Below are positions 56,301 to 62,219 of a DNA stretch of 64,000 nt, in pieces (position 1 is the first letter of the stretch; every line of letters begins with the position of its first letter). The notes below the pieces were generated by a model. That model did no database searches and was not told the DNA's origin. It saw nothing but the letters and a program-made list of their open reading frames with translations. The translations under genes were made by a program, and so were the position numbers. The stretch spans positions 18,478,154 through 18,542,153 of the forward strand of contig CM068552.1 of NCBI GenBank assembly GCA_035048495.1, written 5' to 3'. This DNA is from Euptelea pleiosperma. Its lineage: Eukaryota; Streptophyta; Magnoliopsida; Ranunculales; Eupteleaceae.

Positions 56301-57590
56301 TGAGTGCATTTCATCGACTATGTTTTCAGTTGTCAATGCCTTTCCTTTTAGTTTCTTTGGTACCCTAAGAGGACTTAAGCTAGGTGATCCCTTCTCTCTT
56401 TTTTAGGTGATCCCTTCTCACGTTTCCTTTTTCAGTTTGGTGATTGAAACTTTTAGTCACATCTTCCAAAAAGTGGAGGAGATAGGTCTCCTTGAAGGTT
56501 TTGGTGGCTAATGGTGGCTCCCATCTTCATTTTACGGACAATACTCTAGTGTTTGCAAAGCTTCCATTAATCAAATTTTCTATCTTAGATGCATTTTTGT
56601 TGCTTGGTATGGTGTCCAGTCACCACATCAACCTCAGGCAAAGAGTTGGTGATTTGCAGTGTAAGGCGTTGGATATTAACTTCAAATATATTGGTCTTCA
56701 TTAGATGCCAAATTTTTCTCCAAAAAGATTTGGGATCCGGTGATTGAGAAGGTCAAAATAAGATTGGCCTTGTGGAATTGAAGCTACCTCTCCATCGTTG
56801 GAAGCCTTAGTTTAATCAAGAAAGCTCCCGCTTCCATCCTACAATGGCAGACTGCTTGGAAAAGGTACAAAGCGACTTCCTTTGGGTGTTGAATTGTGGA
56901 AATATGACCTTGTAGATTGGAAGGCGGTTAATCTTCCTAAATAAAAGAGGGGTTGGCGATTAGAAGTCTTAGAGAGTCTAATGTTACCTTTCTTGGTAAA
57001 TGTTTATGGATATTCAGGGAGGAACATAGTCTCTGTAAGAGGGGTCATTGCTTCCAAATATGGGGTGAGGGCCAAGTGCTAGGTTAGTGGGGAAGTTCGG
57101 TGTAATTGTGTGGTGGGGTGTAATATTGGTATCTCCAAGGGTTTCCTGTAATTTGTGAAGGGGATTAGGTTCAAAATGGGTATGGGTAATAGAGTCTGCT
57201 TCTGCTTCTGGGGGGAGATTTATTAGTGTAGGAAACTCTTTTCTTTGTTGTAAATTACCTTTATTATTTATGGAGGGAATTGCAGGAAGTACTTGTTTTT
57301 ATGATTGGGTGCTATAGTCAGGTGGGAGCTAAGGTGGTGTGGAGTCCTAATTTTTCTAGAAATTTAGGAGAGCCTAAATTTAGTGTTATGTATTCTTCAT
57401 CCTTAAATTTCCAGTATCAAACTGTTAATATTTGTACCCATGATTTAGCATGTTAGATTATCTTACATTCCTTGTAGTTCAATAATCTCTTTTATCTAGG
57501 TCATGTGACTGAAATTTTTATATTGTGCAGAATGACACATCAACAATCTGCTTTCTGCTTCATTGCCAAAAGTTTATCGAACTTGTTCGG
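22976..57590 (+). CDS. RANBPM: RanBPM/RanBP9-like protein (SPRY-LisH-CTLH), eight exons seen, 3' part missing
   Basis: The spliced exons give about 334 codons in one open frame. In order the protein has an acidic N-terminus, a SPRY domain (about residues 60-205), LisH (about 236-268) and the start of CTLH (about 287 onward, cut at 334). This order is that of RanBPM/RanBP9/10, the scaffold of the CTLH/GID E3 ubiquitin ligase complex; in plants the RanBPM homologue is part of the same kind of complex. All junctions have GT and AG and keep phase. The following CTLH/CRA exons were not found before 64000. Introns 1, 3, 5, 7 and 8 are packed with transposons, so the gene exceeds 35 kb. Whether it is expressed cannot be told, but no disabling mutation is seen. 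Confidence 0.85.
23850..24133. mobile_element. MITE, GGTTTAAAAT ends, 9-bp target duplication
   Basis: Begins AAGGTTTAAAATATTG and ends ATTTTGAACCATG. Flanks are GATGTCGCC (23841-23849) and GATGTTGCC (24134-24142), a 9-bp duplication with one C-to-T difference. The interior has repeated GAGATGTC/GAAACGAGA and ACTTCAGTAC/TTTTAGTACTTA words. It is in intron 1. Confidence 0.75.
24350..26400 (+). mobile_element. Decayed L1-like LINE, sense, intron 1
   Basis: The plus strand shows [18 protein letters not shown] near 24375-24428, the RT segment [20 protein letters not shown] near 24661-24720, [20 protein letters not shown] near 24815-24872, and a later [11 protein letters not shown] damaged FADD site follows near 25382, then the C-terminal [10 protein letters not shown] and zf-RVT part ([25 protein letters not shown]) to about 26370. 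Stops and shifts are frequent. Confidence 0.75.
26487..26513. repeat. (GA)n microsatellite
   Basis: An uninterrupted GA dinucleotide run of about 13 units between the two LINE segments. Confidence 0.95.
26616..28191 (+). mobile_element. LINE 3' part, better preserved, with poly(A)
   Basis: Begins in the region after the RT catalytic site: [20 protein letters not shown], then [20 protein letters not shown], and a C-terminal region with [29 protein letters not shown] and the zf-RVT zinc site ([20 protein letters not shown]). Two open frames of 166 and 245 codons are joined across one stop and shift near 27117-27140. The frame closes near 28062 (REWS, stop), and the tail ends in an A-run at 28182-28191. 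It is distinct from the older LINE just upstream. Confidence 0.8.
28192..28444. other. Noncoding intron 1 sequence
   Basis: Nothing recognised between the LINE poly(A) and the TRIM. Confidence 0.5.
28445..28917 (+). mobile_element. TRIM (miniature LTR retrotransposon), 473 bp
   Basis: Two direct repeats, 28445-28657 and 28707-28917 (213 and 211 bp), both ending TCCTGCATCA. They enclose only 49 bp. That interior opens with AAG and TGGTATCAGAGC (28661-28672), the primer-binding site complementary to the 3' end of initiator tRNA-Met, and ends with a short purine tract (AGGGG) before the second repeat. The LTRs share CATGGGCATTTTCACA and GATGGGACC and differ at roughly 30 positions. A 5-bp target duplication was not identified. 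Confidence 0.8.
28965..29266. repeat. One-ended Tourist-like fragment
   Basis: The segment begins GGGTATGTTTGGTTACC, like the termini of the Tourist-type MITEs at 2250 and 2449, and continues with GGAATT/AATTCC-rich text. No matching right end was found nearby. Confidence 0.35.
29270..29392 (+). mobile_element. Short LINE fragment (zf-RVT)
   Basis: Contains [19 protein letters not shown] and IIVDYYWM, matching the zf-RVT approach region of the LINEs at 26616 and 38042. Only about 120 bp are left. Confidence 0.7.
29393..30075. other. End of intron 1
   Basis: No coding sequence apart from the splice acceptor of exon 2; T-rich as usual for plant introns. Confidence 0.5.
30076..30222 (+). CDS. 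RANBPM: RanBPM exon 2: SPRY core
   Basis: Residues 118-166 plus two bases: [34 protein letters not shown] and QEFFF. GYHGDDG and GDTIGGGI are hallmark SPRY segments of this family. Acceptor GCAG at 30072-30075, donor GTATGG at 30223. The acceptor is preceded by a T-rich tract. Confidence 0.9.
30483..30569 (+). CDS. RANBPM: RanBPM exon 3: SPRY C-terminal part
   Basis: Residues 167-195 plus two bases: [20 protein letters not shown], then IAVHSQNE. Acceptor TTCAG at 30478-30482; donor GTATGC at 30570. Intron 2 is only 260 bp, in contrast to the 15.9-kb intron 3 that follows. Confidence 0.9.
30570..31193. other. Start of intron 3
   Basis: No coding sequence or repeats recognised before the copia insertion. 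Confidence 0.5.
31199..31390 (-). repeat. 3' LTR of the intron 3 copia
   Basis: 192 bp. On the minus strand it starts TGTTATCATATACG and ends CTCAAACTCAACT, so the element ends in ACT instead of the usual CA. Compared with the 5' LTR it lacks about 32 bp of an AT-rich, TATA-like stretch (compare plus 37018-37049). It contains TTAGGG repeated at 31216-31233. Confidence 0.85.
31398..35150 (-). pseudogene. Copia pol: protease, integrase, RT, RNase H
   Basis: Protease site [13 protein letters not shown] near 34955. GAG-pre-integrase with [15 protein letters not shown] and CETCELSKH. Integrase core with HSDVWGP near 34345 and [14 protein letters not shown] near 34095. RT from about 33270: [65 protein letters not shown], and catalytic YVDD at 32709-32698. 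RNase [20 protein letters not shown] and [20 protein letters not shown], ending at 31398. It is interrupted by the MITE at 31918-32263 and by several frameshifts. Confidence 0.85.
31918..32263. mobile_element. MITE, GGTTTAAAATTTCG inverted ends, 9-bp duplication, in copia pol
   Basis: Ends AAGGTTTAAAATTTCG and CGAAATTTTAAACCATG are near-perfect inverted copies. Flanks CCTCTACCC (31909-31917) and CCTCTACCA (32264-32272) form a 9-bp duplication with one difference. The interior is a run of degenerate CGAAACATTA words, about a dozen or more on one side. Confidence 0.85.
35152..36181 (-). pseudogene. Copia gag, frameshifted, zinc knuckle His replaced
   Basis: Starts [20 protein letters not shown] at 36181, with [17 protein letters not shown], the usual gag opening. 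The frame breaks near 35666 and resumes with [16 protein letters not shown] near 35575. A Gln/Pro/Ser-rich region leads to the zinc knuckle [14 protein letters not shown] (35275-35230), in which the expected His is Tyr. One C-to-T change would explain that. Confidence 0.8.
36897..36909 (-). other. Primer-binding site of the copia element
   Basis: The minus strand reads TGGTATCAGAGCC, complementary to the 3' end of plant initiator tRNA-Met, immediately next to the 5' LTR. Confidence 0.9.
36910..37133 (-). repeat. 5' LTR of the intron 3 copia
   Basis: 224 bp, minus-strand start TGTTATCATATACG, end CAAATTCAACT followed directly by the primer-binding site. It keeps the AT-rich block (TTTATGTAGATAAAA) that the 3' LTR lacks, a plausible TATA region. 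Confidence 0.85.
37139..37646. other. Intron 3 noncoding segment
   Basis: No coding sequence recognised between the copia element and the next MITE. Confidence 0.5.
37647..37885. mobile_element. MITE, CATGGTTCAAAG ends, ~8-bp duplication
   Basis: Ends CATGGTTCAAAG and CTTTGAACCATG are exact inverted copies. ATCGTAAT flanks it on both sides (37639-37646 and 37886-37893). The interior repeats CCGAAACG/TTCGGTTT words. Confidence 0.8.
39347..39861 (+). repeat. 5' LTR of the gypsy element
   Basis: 515 bp with a TATA box TATATAAA at 39615-39622. It contains repeated TCTAGA/CTAGAG words. The same length as the 3' LTR, so no indel separates them. Confidence 0.92.
39864..39875 (+). other. Primer-binding site of the gypsy element
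   Basis: TGGTATCAGAGC, two bases after the 5' LTR, complementary to initiator tRNA-Met. Confidence 0.9.
39893..41049 (+). pseudogene. Gypsy gag with stops, frameshift and damaged zinc knuckle
   Basis: ATG at 39893 ([16 protein letters not shown]). A TGA at 39989-39991 interrupts early. A coiled-coil-like region ([32 protein letters not shown]) follows. After a frameshift near 40290 the capsid part is visible: [36 protein letters not shown] text, then another frame with [20 protein letters not shown]. The zinc knuckle near 40988-41035 reads [13 protein letters not shown], with Arg in place of the second Cys. Confidence 0.8.
41050..44540 (+). pseudogene. Gypsy pol: protease, RT, RNase H, integrase, chromodomain
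   Basis: Protease [12 protein letters not shown] near 41220. [16 protein letters not shown] near 41930, [12 protein letters not shown] followed by TAA at 42070-42072, [13 protein letters not shown] near 42145, and catalytic [12 protein letters not shown] near 42233. RNase [15 protein letters not shown] near 42672 and [16 protein letters not shown]. Integrase: HHCC region ([12 protein letters not shown]), [44 protein letters not shown]. Chromodomain near 44350-44510 ([21 protein letters not shown]) with a stop at 44427. Further stops at 43524, 43575, 43821, 43908 and 44115. Confidence 0.88.
44555..45069 (+). repeat. 3' LTR of the gypsy element
   Basis: 515 bp, starts right after the purine tract. 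Differences from the 5' LTR are spread along the length and are mainly C/T or G/A. Confidence 0.92.
45129..46424. other. End of intron 3
   Basis: No coding sequence, element ends or structured repeats were recognised between the LINE poly(A) and exon 4. Confidence 0.5.
46425..46470 (+). CDS. RANBPM: RanBPM exon 4: last SPRY strand
   Basis: Completes Glu196 and encodes [15 protein letters not shown] (197-211). Acceptor TTCAG, donor GTAAGC. This 46-base exon lies 15855 bp after exon 3, beyond a copia and a gypsy element, yet its phase fits exactly. Confidence 0.9.
46624..46750. mobile_element. Short foldback element in intron 4
   Basis: GTACAGAAAAATG with TGTCATGTAAG on the left (to 46653) is repeated inverted at 46723-46750 (CTTACATGACAACATTTTTC, then TGTATGTA). 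Arms of about 28 bp enclose about 70 bp. A small MITE or a hairpin left by one. It sits inside the pre-mRNA of the host gene. Confidence 0.6.
47119..47195 (+). CDS. RANBPM: RanBPM exon 5: linker between SPRY and LisH
   Basis: Residues 212-236 plus two bases: [20 protein letters not shown], then LNVSH. Acceptor TTAG, donor GTACGT at 47196. The last codon (Trp237) is completed by exon 6. Confidence 0.85.
47196..48210. other. Start of intron 5
   Basis: No coding sequence recognised. Confidence 0.5.
48766..48942 (+). pseudogene. Captured calmodulin-like (EF-hand) gene fragment
   Basis: Encodes [20 protein letters not shown] (48769-48828), a canonical EF-hand with loop [12 protein letters not shown], then [13 protein letters not shown] and a second hand beginning [15 protein letters not shown]. 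The second hand stops before its exit helix, and the frame is soon lost. No start codon or complete gene surrounds it. It is a piece of a calmodulin-like protein gene, carried into the intron of an unrelated gene, probably by a transposon. Confidence 0.8.
49040..49160. repeat. Partial copy of the 22006/22351 MITE family
   Basis: AATCACCGGTCAGGCTGATT followed by TTTGGTTTATA and GTCCA matches the right-arm text of the MITEs upstream of the gene. Only one arm is recognisable. Confidence 0.45.
49244..49530. mobile_element. MITE with exact 9-bp target duplication
   Basis: GATACAATC occurs exactly at 49235-49243 and 49531-49539. The 287-bp insert has weak terminal inverted repeats, but its interior repeats ATCTCCGATT, CCGATTTT and ACCGAATTTT words in both orientations. 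Its size, duplication length and self-similar interior group it with the GGTTTAAA-ended elements, though its termini are more decayed. Confidence 0.7.
50478..50789 (-). mobile_element. TRIM, ~312 bp, antisense
   Basis: Two direct repeats of 117-119 bp (50479-50595 and 50671-50789) contain ACTATGTATACCAATGGGTC and ACACACCATCCACTAACA. They enclose about 75 bp. The minus strand reads TGGTATCAGAGCC at 50669-50657, right after the 5' repeat: a tRNA-Met primer-binding site. The flanks AGATG and AGATA may be a 5-bp duplication with one change. No coding capacity. Confidence 0.8.
50790..52550. other. Noncoding part of intron 5
   Basis: 51120-51900 is G-rich on the plus strand, with many GGGTTT, GGTGG and CTGCAGG-like words and only short open frames. 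The minus strand is C/T-rich there. It may be a fragment of a gene or element, but I recognise no protein. Confidence 0.4.
53080..53242 (+). CDS. RANBPM: RanBPM exon 6: LisH motif
   Basis: After completing Trp237 it encodes [18 protein letters not shown], the LisH dimerisation motif, then a linker and HRKILRQ, ending at residue 291. Acceptor ATCAG, donor GTAAGA at 53243. It follows the 5.9-kb intron 5. Confidence 0.9.
53688..53960. repeat. Left arm of the inverted-repeat family seen at 59989
   Basis: GGTTCTAAACTTCGACTTC, then CCATTTGGAG and CAAGTATCTAAAG, occur in the same order as at 59991-60270. A possible decayed right arm lies near 54760-54860 (TTTTGGCGAAGTGAAGTTC). The rest of intron 6 (53243-55132) has nothing recognisable. 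Confidence 0.6.
55133..55201 (+). CDS. RANBPM: RanBPM exon 7: start of CTLH
   Basis: Residues 292-314: [20 protein letters not shown], then IVQ, the first helix pair of CTLH. Acceptor GAAG at 55129-55132, donor GTAGAC at 55202. The phase is zero at both ends. Confidence 0.85.
55763..57340 (+). mobile_element. Very decayed LINE, sense, intron 7
   Basis: Segments recognisable in shifting frames: [13 protein letters not shown] near 55810, [20 protein letters not shown] near 55850, a [16 protein letters not shown] stretch near 56222-56270 (the DxxxAYDxVxWxFL motif with changes), and further C-terminal text to about 57240. Stops occur every few dozen codons. No poly(A) or duplication was found. 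Confidence 0.7.
57531..57590 (+). CDS. RANBPM: RanBPM exon 8: CTLH continuation
   Basis: Residues 315-334: [20 protein letters not shown]. Acceptor GTGCAG, donor GTAAAT at 57591. The next conserved segment (the rest of CTLH and CRA) was looked for downstream and not found within the window. Confidence 0.9.
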
Positions 57591-58769
57591 GTAAATGTGT
57601 TCTTTATTTATCTTGGTCAACTATAGCTTTATATCATAGAAATGTCTTTTGTTCAATGCAAATGAATTTACCAGACCACTCTTATAATTGCTGTATTTGT
57701 GGTTATTACTATATGATAAGCCTTTACCATATTTAATAGGCTCTAATGATCTAACTGACCAACAAATCTTTTGTCTTGCTTCTGCTTGTTGAATCACTTT
57801 TCACCATAGATATAATGTATATGTTGAAGCCATTTAATTTTGACAAATCTACAAAGCATAATGTGCTGTCAACCAAAAAAACAAGGACTTAATGTGCTTT
57901 TATGTAGGCAAAACTTCGATGTCAGAGAACTTCAGTCGCTGTGGACATGGAGATCTCTCATGGAAATAATGGAAACATTATGGAAATATTGAATAATTTT
58001 GGAAATTCCCTGTGCTTGGACCGTTGGATGTTCTTCGAGATTCGTGTGATCTGAATCTCGAGGACCAGCAATAGTCTGGACCTAGAAACATGGCCACTAG
58101 GGATGATGGTACCGCTGCCCTTGTGGAAATCATGGAAAGCATAAGAGGCATGCAATGATATTTTGAAAATAATAAATAAGCGTACAAGCATACCATAACT
58201 CATCATACTACAACAAACATCCATTCGAAGTAAGAGAAAGCATGACTAATAGCAAGGGGTACGTGCTGTAACAGGTACCTGAATAACACAAAAATTATGT
58301 TTACTTGCCAATAATGTAGCTCTTCATTTATAATTTTTTATTTTTATATTTTAGGATAAATTACTAAAATATTAATTTTTATTAGTTAATTATGGCATAA
58401 AAGATCATAAGTACGTGCTAGTATGGTTAAACAATGTAATATACACATGCATTTATAGGTGAAAATTTTATTTAATTAGTAAAAATAAATTTTACATGTA
58501 ATTAACCTTTTAAAGTTCATATATACTAATTATTGGAAGTAATATGAAATCGATTCATCTTTACATGTCTTATTTTCTATTAATTTTATTTTATTTGTAA
58601 GTCATAATTCTCTAATATTGGTTGCTCAAATTTTTCTTTGAGAATAACTTGACAAATTGTAGTTTAGTTCAAGCTTAACATCATATAATATTATAAATAT
58701 ATGAAGGCTAAATATTCACGTTTAAGGTGAAAACAAAAGAATTTTTGGTTTTCCCAAAATTTTTATTTA
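57591..58769. other. Start of intron 8
   Basis: AT-rich, no coding sequence recognised. A short open stretch near 57908-58060 preceded by TTTATGTAG was considered as an exon and rejected because it does not match the family. Confidence 0.45.
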
Positions 58770-59560
58770 TTTATTGATAATTATAGAATTTATTGAAGGC
58801 AATGCGCTAGAAAGAAAATACAAAGACAGCCATGGATGTTGAGAAGACCTCCAAAGGGCGAATCCCCAAACAAACTAAAACAAGAAAATGGGACTAATCC
58901 CCATCTAACGAACAAAGAAAATCCCAATGGAATTTGAAATCCTCAAAGAAGAGGCCCCGACATTTACTAAAAATCTGGAACAATTAAACATAAGCCCTTA
59001 ATATTGAGGATAATACTTGCTAACTCTCCCCTCCCTTCAAAAACTCTAGAATTTCTTTCCTCCCAGATTCCCCAACAAAATAGCAAAAGGGAGCATACGC
59101 CATTACACCCGCCCTCTAGCAGAAAAGGCTGATGTATTCCAGCTAGCCATAAGGGTAGACAATGTATACAACATGATCCAAACTGTCCCAAAGTGTGCAA
59201 AGAACGCTGTCCATACCGCTCTCGCTACATTGCAATGCAATAAGAGATGGTTGATCAACTCTCCGCTATGCTTACATATTGAGCAATAGTCTAGAATGAT
59301 AATCCTTTTGGCAATCAAATGATCCATAGTCAGGTTCTTATCTAGCACCACTGTCCATAAGGAGAAAAGCTTCCTTGGAAGCCAACTTGGATCCCCAAAC
59401 TATATCTGCTAGGAAACCTTCACGGATAGGGTTAAGGAGAGCCTCGTAGAAGGAACTAACCGAAAACCGACCATCTTTCGTGAAATTCCACATATGCTTA
59501 TTCTGAACCAAGGAAGGCAAAAGACACCCATTCAAATGAAGCAGAAGGCTAGAAACGACT
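58770..59560 (-). mobile_element. LINE 3' fragment, antisense
   Basis: On the minus strand: WNFTKDGRFSVSSFYEALLN near 59490-59430, KNLTMDHLIAKRIIILDYCS near 59341-59283, CKHSGELINHLLLHCNVARA near 59274-59215 (zf-RVT zinc site) and GIWEERNSRVFEG near 59070. It ends in AT-rich sequence near 58770 without a clear poly(A). Frames are shifted twice. Confidence 0.75.
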
Positions 59561-59988
59561 TCTATCTCCCCATCATACAGCCTTCTGATGGAATGTTTAT
59601 TTGGTTTTCAACAGCCCTTGCCCTAAATAATCAACATTTCTGGTGGAAGTTCATGCTATTCTTAGAGGCTTTTATGTTGCATGGGTTAGTGGAGTCCTTG
59701 ACAGTTAAATTCAATCATATTTCTTCCAAGCTATCATTGCAAAAACAAGATCCATCATTGGCCTCGGCGAGCTAATGATGTATTTTAGAAGGATTTATTT
59801 TTGAAAGTCCTTGTATGGAGACTAATAAATTCTGTGGACTTCTTTGTCTCTTCTTGTACATTCAATAGAAGTCATTTTCTATGCACATCAGTTCCAGAGT
59901 TATGTCTCCATTATTATATGGGAGGATGCTAGTGATTATGAATTCCATGGATTGTCTCCTTTTATATTCTCTGTTAAGACATTAAGGT

Positions 59989-61762
59989 TCTAAACTTCGA
60001 CTTCGCCTTGAACTTCGGTCAGTTAAAATTTGGAATTAATTCGGGGAAGTTCAATTCGATTTAGAGAATTTTTGTAAAACTTTGCTAACTTAGAGAAATC
60101 TGGAGAATTTTTGCCAAAACATTAGTAAAACACATTGATTTTTAAGGATAGATTAAAACAAGCATAATAAAGCACTTATAACTCATTATATCATAAAAAA
60201 AACCATTTGGAGCAATCTAAGCAAGATTAATATCGTTTCTTATATTGACTCAAGTATCTAAAGTATTTGAATTGTTTTTAAGATGAGTTATAAGTGTTTT
60301 TTTGGTGCCTTTTTTATCATATCCTTAAACATCAGTGTGTTTTATTATGCTTGTTTTATCATATACGGCTAATTTCTTGGAATTTAGCATTTTTAGTACA
60401 AAAATTGCAAAAATGTGTGTTATACTGCTTATGAGTTTATGACTTAGTACTTGCTTAAAAAAAGAATCTCAAACTTTTGATACTTGTGTCAATTCGAGTG
60501 AAACGAATTTTTATTTTTTTGAGTGACAATATTATTTATTTTTTGGGAATTTGATATACCCCCTCATGTTATCTTTAAAATTTGACATACCCCCCTACAA
60601 TTTGAAAAAGCTGACATACCCCCCCTATGACTCGGTCCACCGTGATTTGACTAGTGTTGACCCGAGTTGACTACCTAATTTTGTATTAAAGGACGAAAGT
60701 GCCCTTGTCTTCAACATTAGATCAAGGGTTTGCGTTTAGGCCAAAACCCATACCCCAAATCAAGCATGAAAAGAGGAGATTAAAAATAAAAATTAAAACC
60801 CATGTTGGTAAACTTGAGATTTTTTTTTTGGTTTTTTTATGAATTAAACAAATATTGAGAAGAAAAAAACCCCAAAAAATAAATAGAACTCATGAATGAA
60901 TGGGATTTTTTTTATGGATTTTATTGTAGAATAAAAATTTAAAATTGGGAGAACCCATCTTTCCAAAATCCACATCTCAAAAGCTTAAAATATAAATTGC
61001 TTTGCCTTATTTTTCATTTTTGTTAATGAAAATTTTAAAATTAAAATTGTATGCTTTGTGTTTTTTTTTTAACCTTTGGTTTTAAATTATTGTCGAAGTG
61101 GTGGCCAACCGGCCATGAGACTCCGGTGGGTTGGTCGCCGGTGATGGGGAGCCAACCCATTGGAATCTCTTGGTTGGCCGTCCACCACAGCCATTTGATT
61201 TGGGGTTTGGGTTTTGGCCCAAACCCTTGTTCCAAGGTTGAAGACAAGGGCATTTTTGCCATTTAATACAAAATTTGGTAGTCAACTCGGGTCAACACTG
61301 GTCACATGACAGGGGACCAAGTCATAGGGGGGTATGTTAGCTTTTTCAAATTGTGGGGGGGGGTATGTCAAATTTTAAAGATAACATGGGGGGGTATGTC
61401 AAAAATTCCCTTTTTTTTTTAGTGAAACGATATTAATCTTGCTTAGGTTCCTCTAAATGGTTGTTTTTAGGATATAGTGAGTTATAAGTGTTTTAACATG
61501 CATATTTTATCAAATCCTTAAAAATCAGTGTGTTTTACAAACATTTTGGCAAAAATTCTCCAAACTTCTTTAAATCGGTGAATTAATTTGGCGAATTTTT
61601 GTACTGAAAAAGGCAAAACTTCGAGAAATTAGCCGAATTTTGTCGAATTAATTTGGCGAAGTTTTGGCGAATCTTTGTATTTTTTTAACTGCATGTACAC
61701 TTTAATTCGATGATTCAAAATTCGGCGAATTTCGGTCGGATTTCGGCGAATTTTAAACCATG
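59989..61762. mobile_element. Element(s) with long inverted arms, enlarged by a nested insertion
   Basis: Left arm 59989-60240 (AAGGTTCTAAACTTCG, AACTCATTATATCATAAA, AGATTAATATCGTTTC) is inverted at 61420-61762 (GAAACGATATTAATCTTG, GATATAGTGAGTTATAAG, TTTTAAACCATG). A third, partial arm lies at 60270-60400. Two copies may be overlapped. The termini GGTTCTAAA/TTTAAACCATG resemble the GGTTTAAA-ended MITEs, but no flanking duplication was found. Confidence 0.55.
60546..61410. mobile_element. Nonautonomous element with ~180-bp terminal inverted repeats
   Basis: Left arm from GGGAATTTGATATACCCCC (60546) to about 60715 is inverted from 61410 back to about 61226. Within each arm the word TGACATACCCCCC (or TGATATACCCCC) appears three times, spaced about 30-35 bp. 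GAGTTGACTACC and CTTGTCTTCAAC are also mirrored. Long arms suggest the Mutator superfamily. The flanks are T-runs, so a target duplication cannot be confirmed. It lies inside the inverted-arm element at 59989. Confidence 0.75.
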
Positions 61763-61991
61763 GCCCCAACTTACCCACCAAAAGAAGAATGATAATGATG
61801 AGAGAGGTGCTGTAGTTGTAATTGCACTGGATGGCACCTCGTTTTATGTTGCTGAAATTATTGGTGTAGCAAGAAATTCTGCCACATTAGGTCAAAGGGG
61901 CATTCTGAGTTGTAGGACATGACGCAACAACAATATTTGTGATAATATCTTACTCGAGTAGATTTCATTTTTTTTTTATTCCTGAGATGTC

Positions 61992-62213
61992 AGTTGAATT
62001 TGAGGAATTAGGGTTAGGGTTAGGTTTGGAGAAGAGAGAATAGAGAGTAGAGAAGAAAGAGAGAGAAAGGATGTCTATTGTACTTATTTCACAATGACTC
62101 CAATCTTATTTATATAAAGGGTTACAGAAAAAGACAAGTATACTCCTCATAAGAGGTATTTACAGAACTACTCGTATACAAGATAAATACGTATTTCTAC
62201 GTATTTGATAAAA
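61992..62213 (-). repeat. 3' LTR of the second copia
   Basis: 222 bp. The minus-strand start is decayed (TTTTATCAAATACG, versus TGTTATCATATACG in the other copy) and the end is CAAATTCAACT, again ACT. It retains the AT-rich block missing from the 3' LTR at 31199. Contains TTAGGG three times in tandem (one partial) near 62008. Confidence 0.8.
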
Positions 62214-62219
62214 CTCCCC

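Noticed and set aside
57908..58060. A possible ninth exon after TTTATGTAG, starting AKLRCQRTSVAVDMEISHG
   Set aside because: It does not match the conserved CTLH/CRA continuation expected after exon 8, and its open frame ends in unrelated sequence. Only the acceptor-like site supports it.
61710..61922. A 70-codon open frame near the end of the inverted-arm element
   Set aside because: The first third is transposon arm sequence and the rest has no recognisable family; it does not continue the RanBPM protein.
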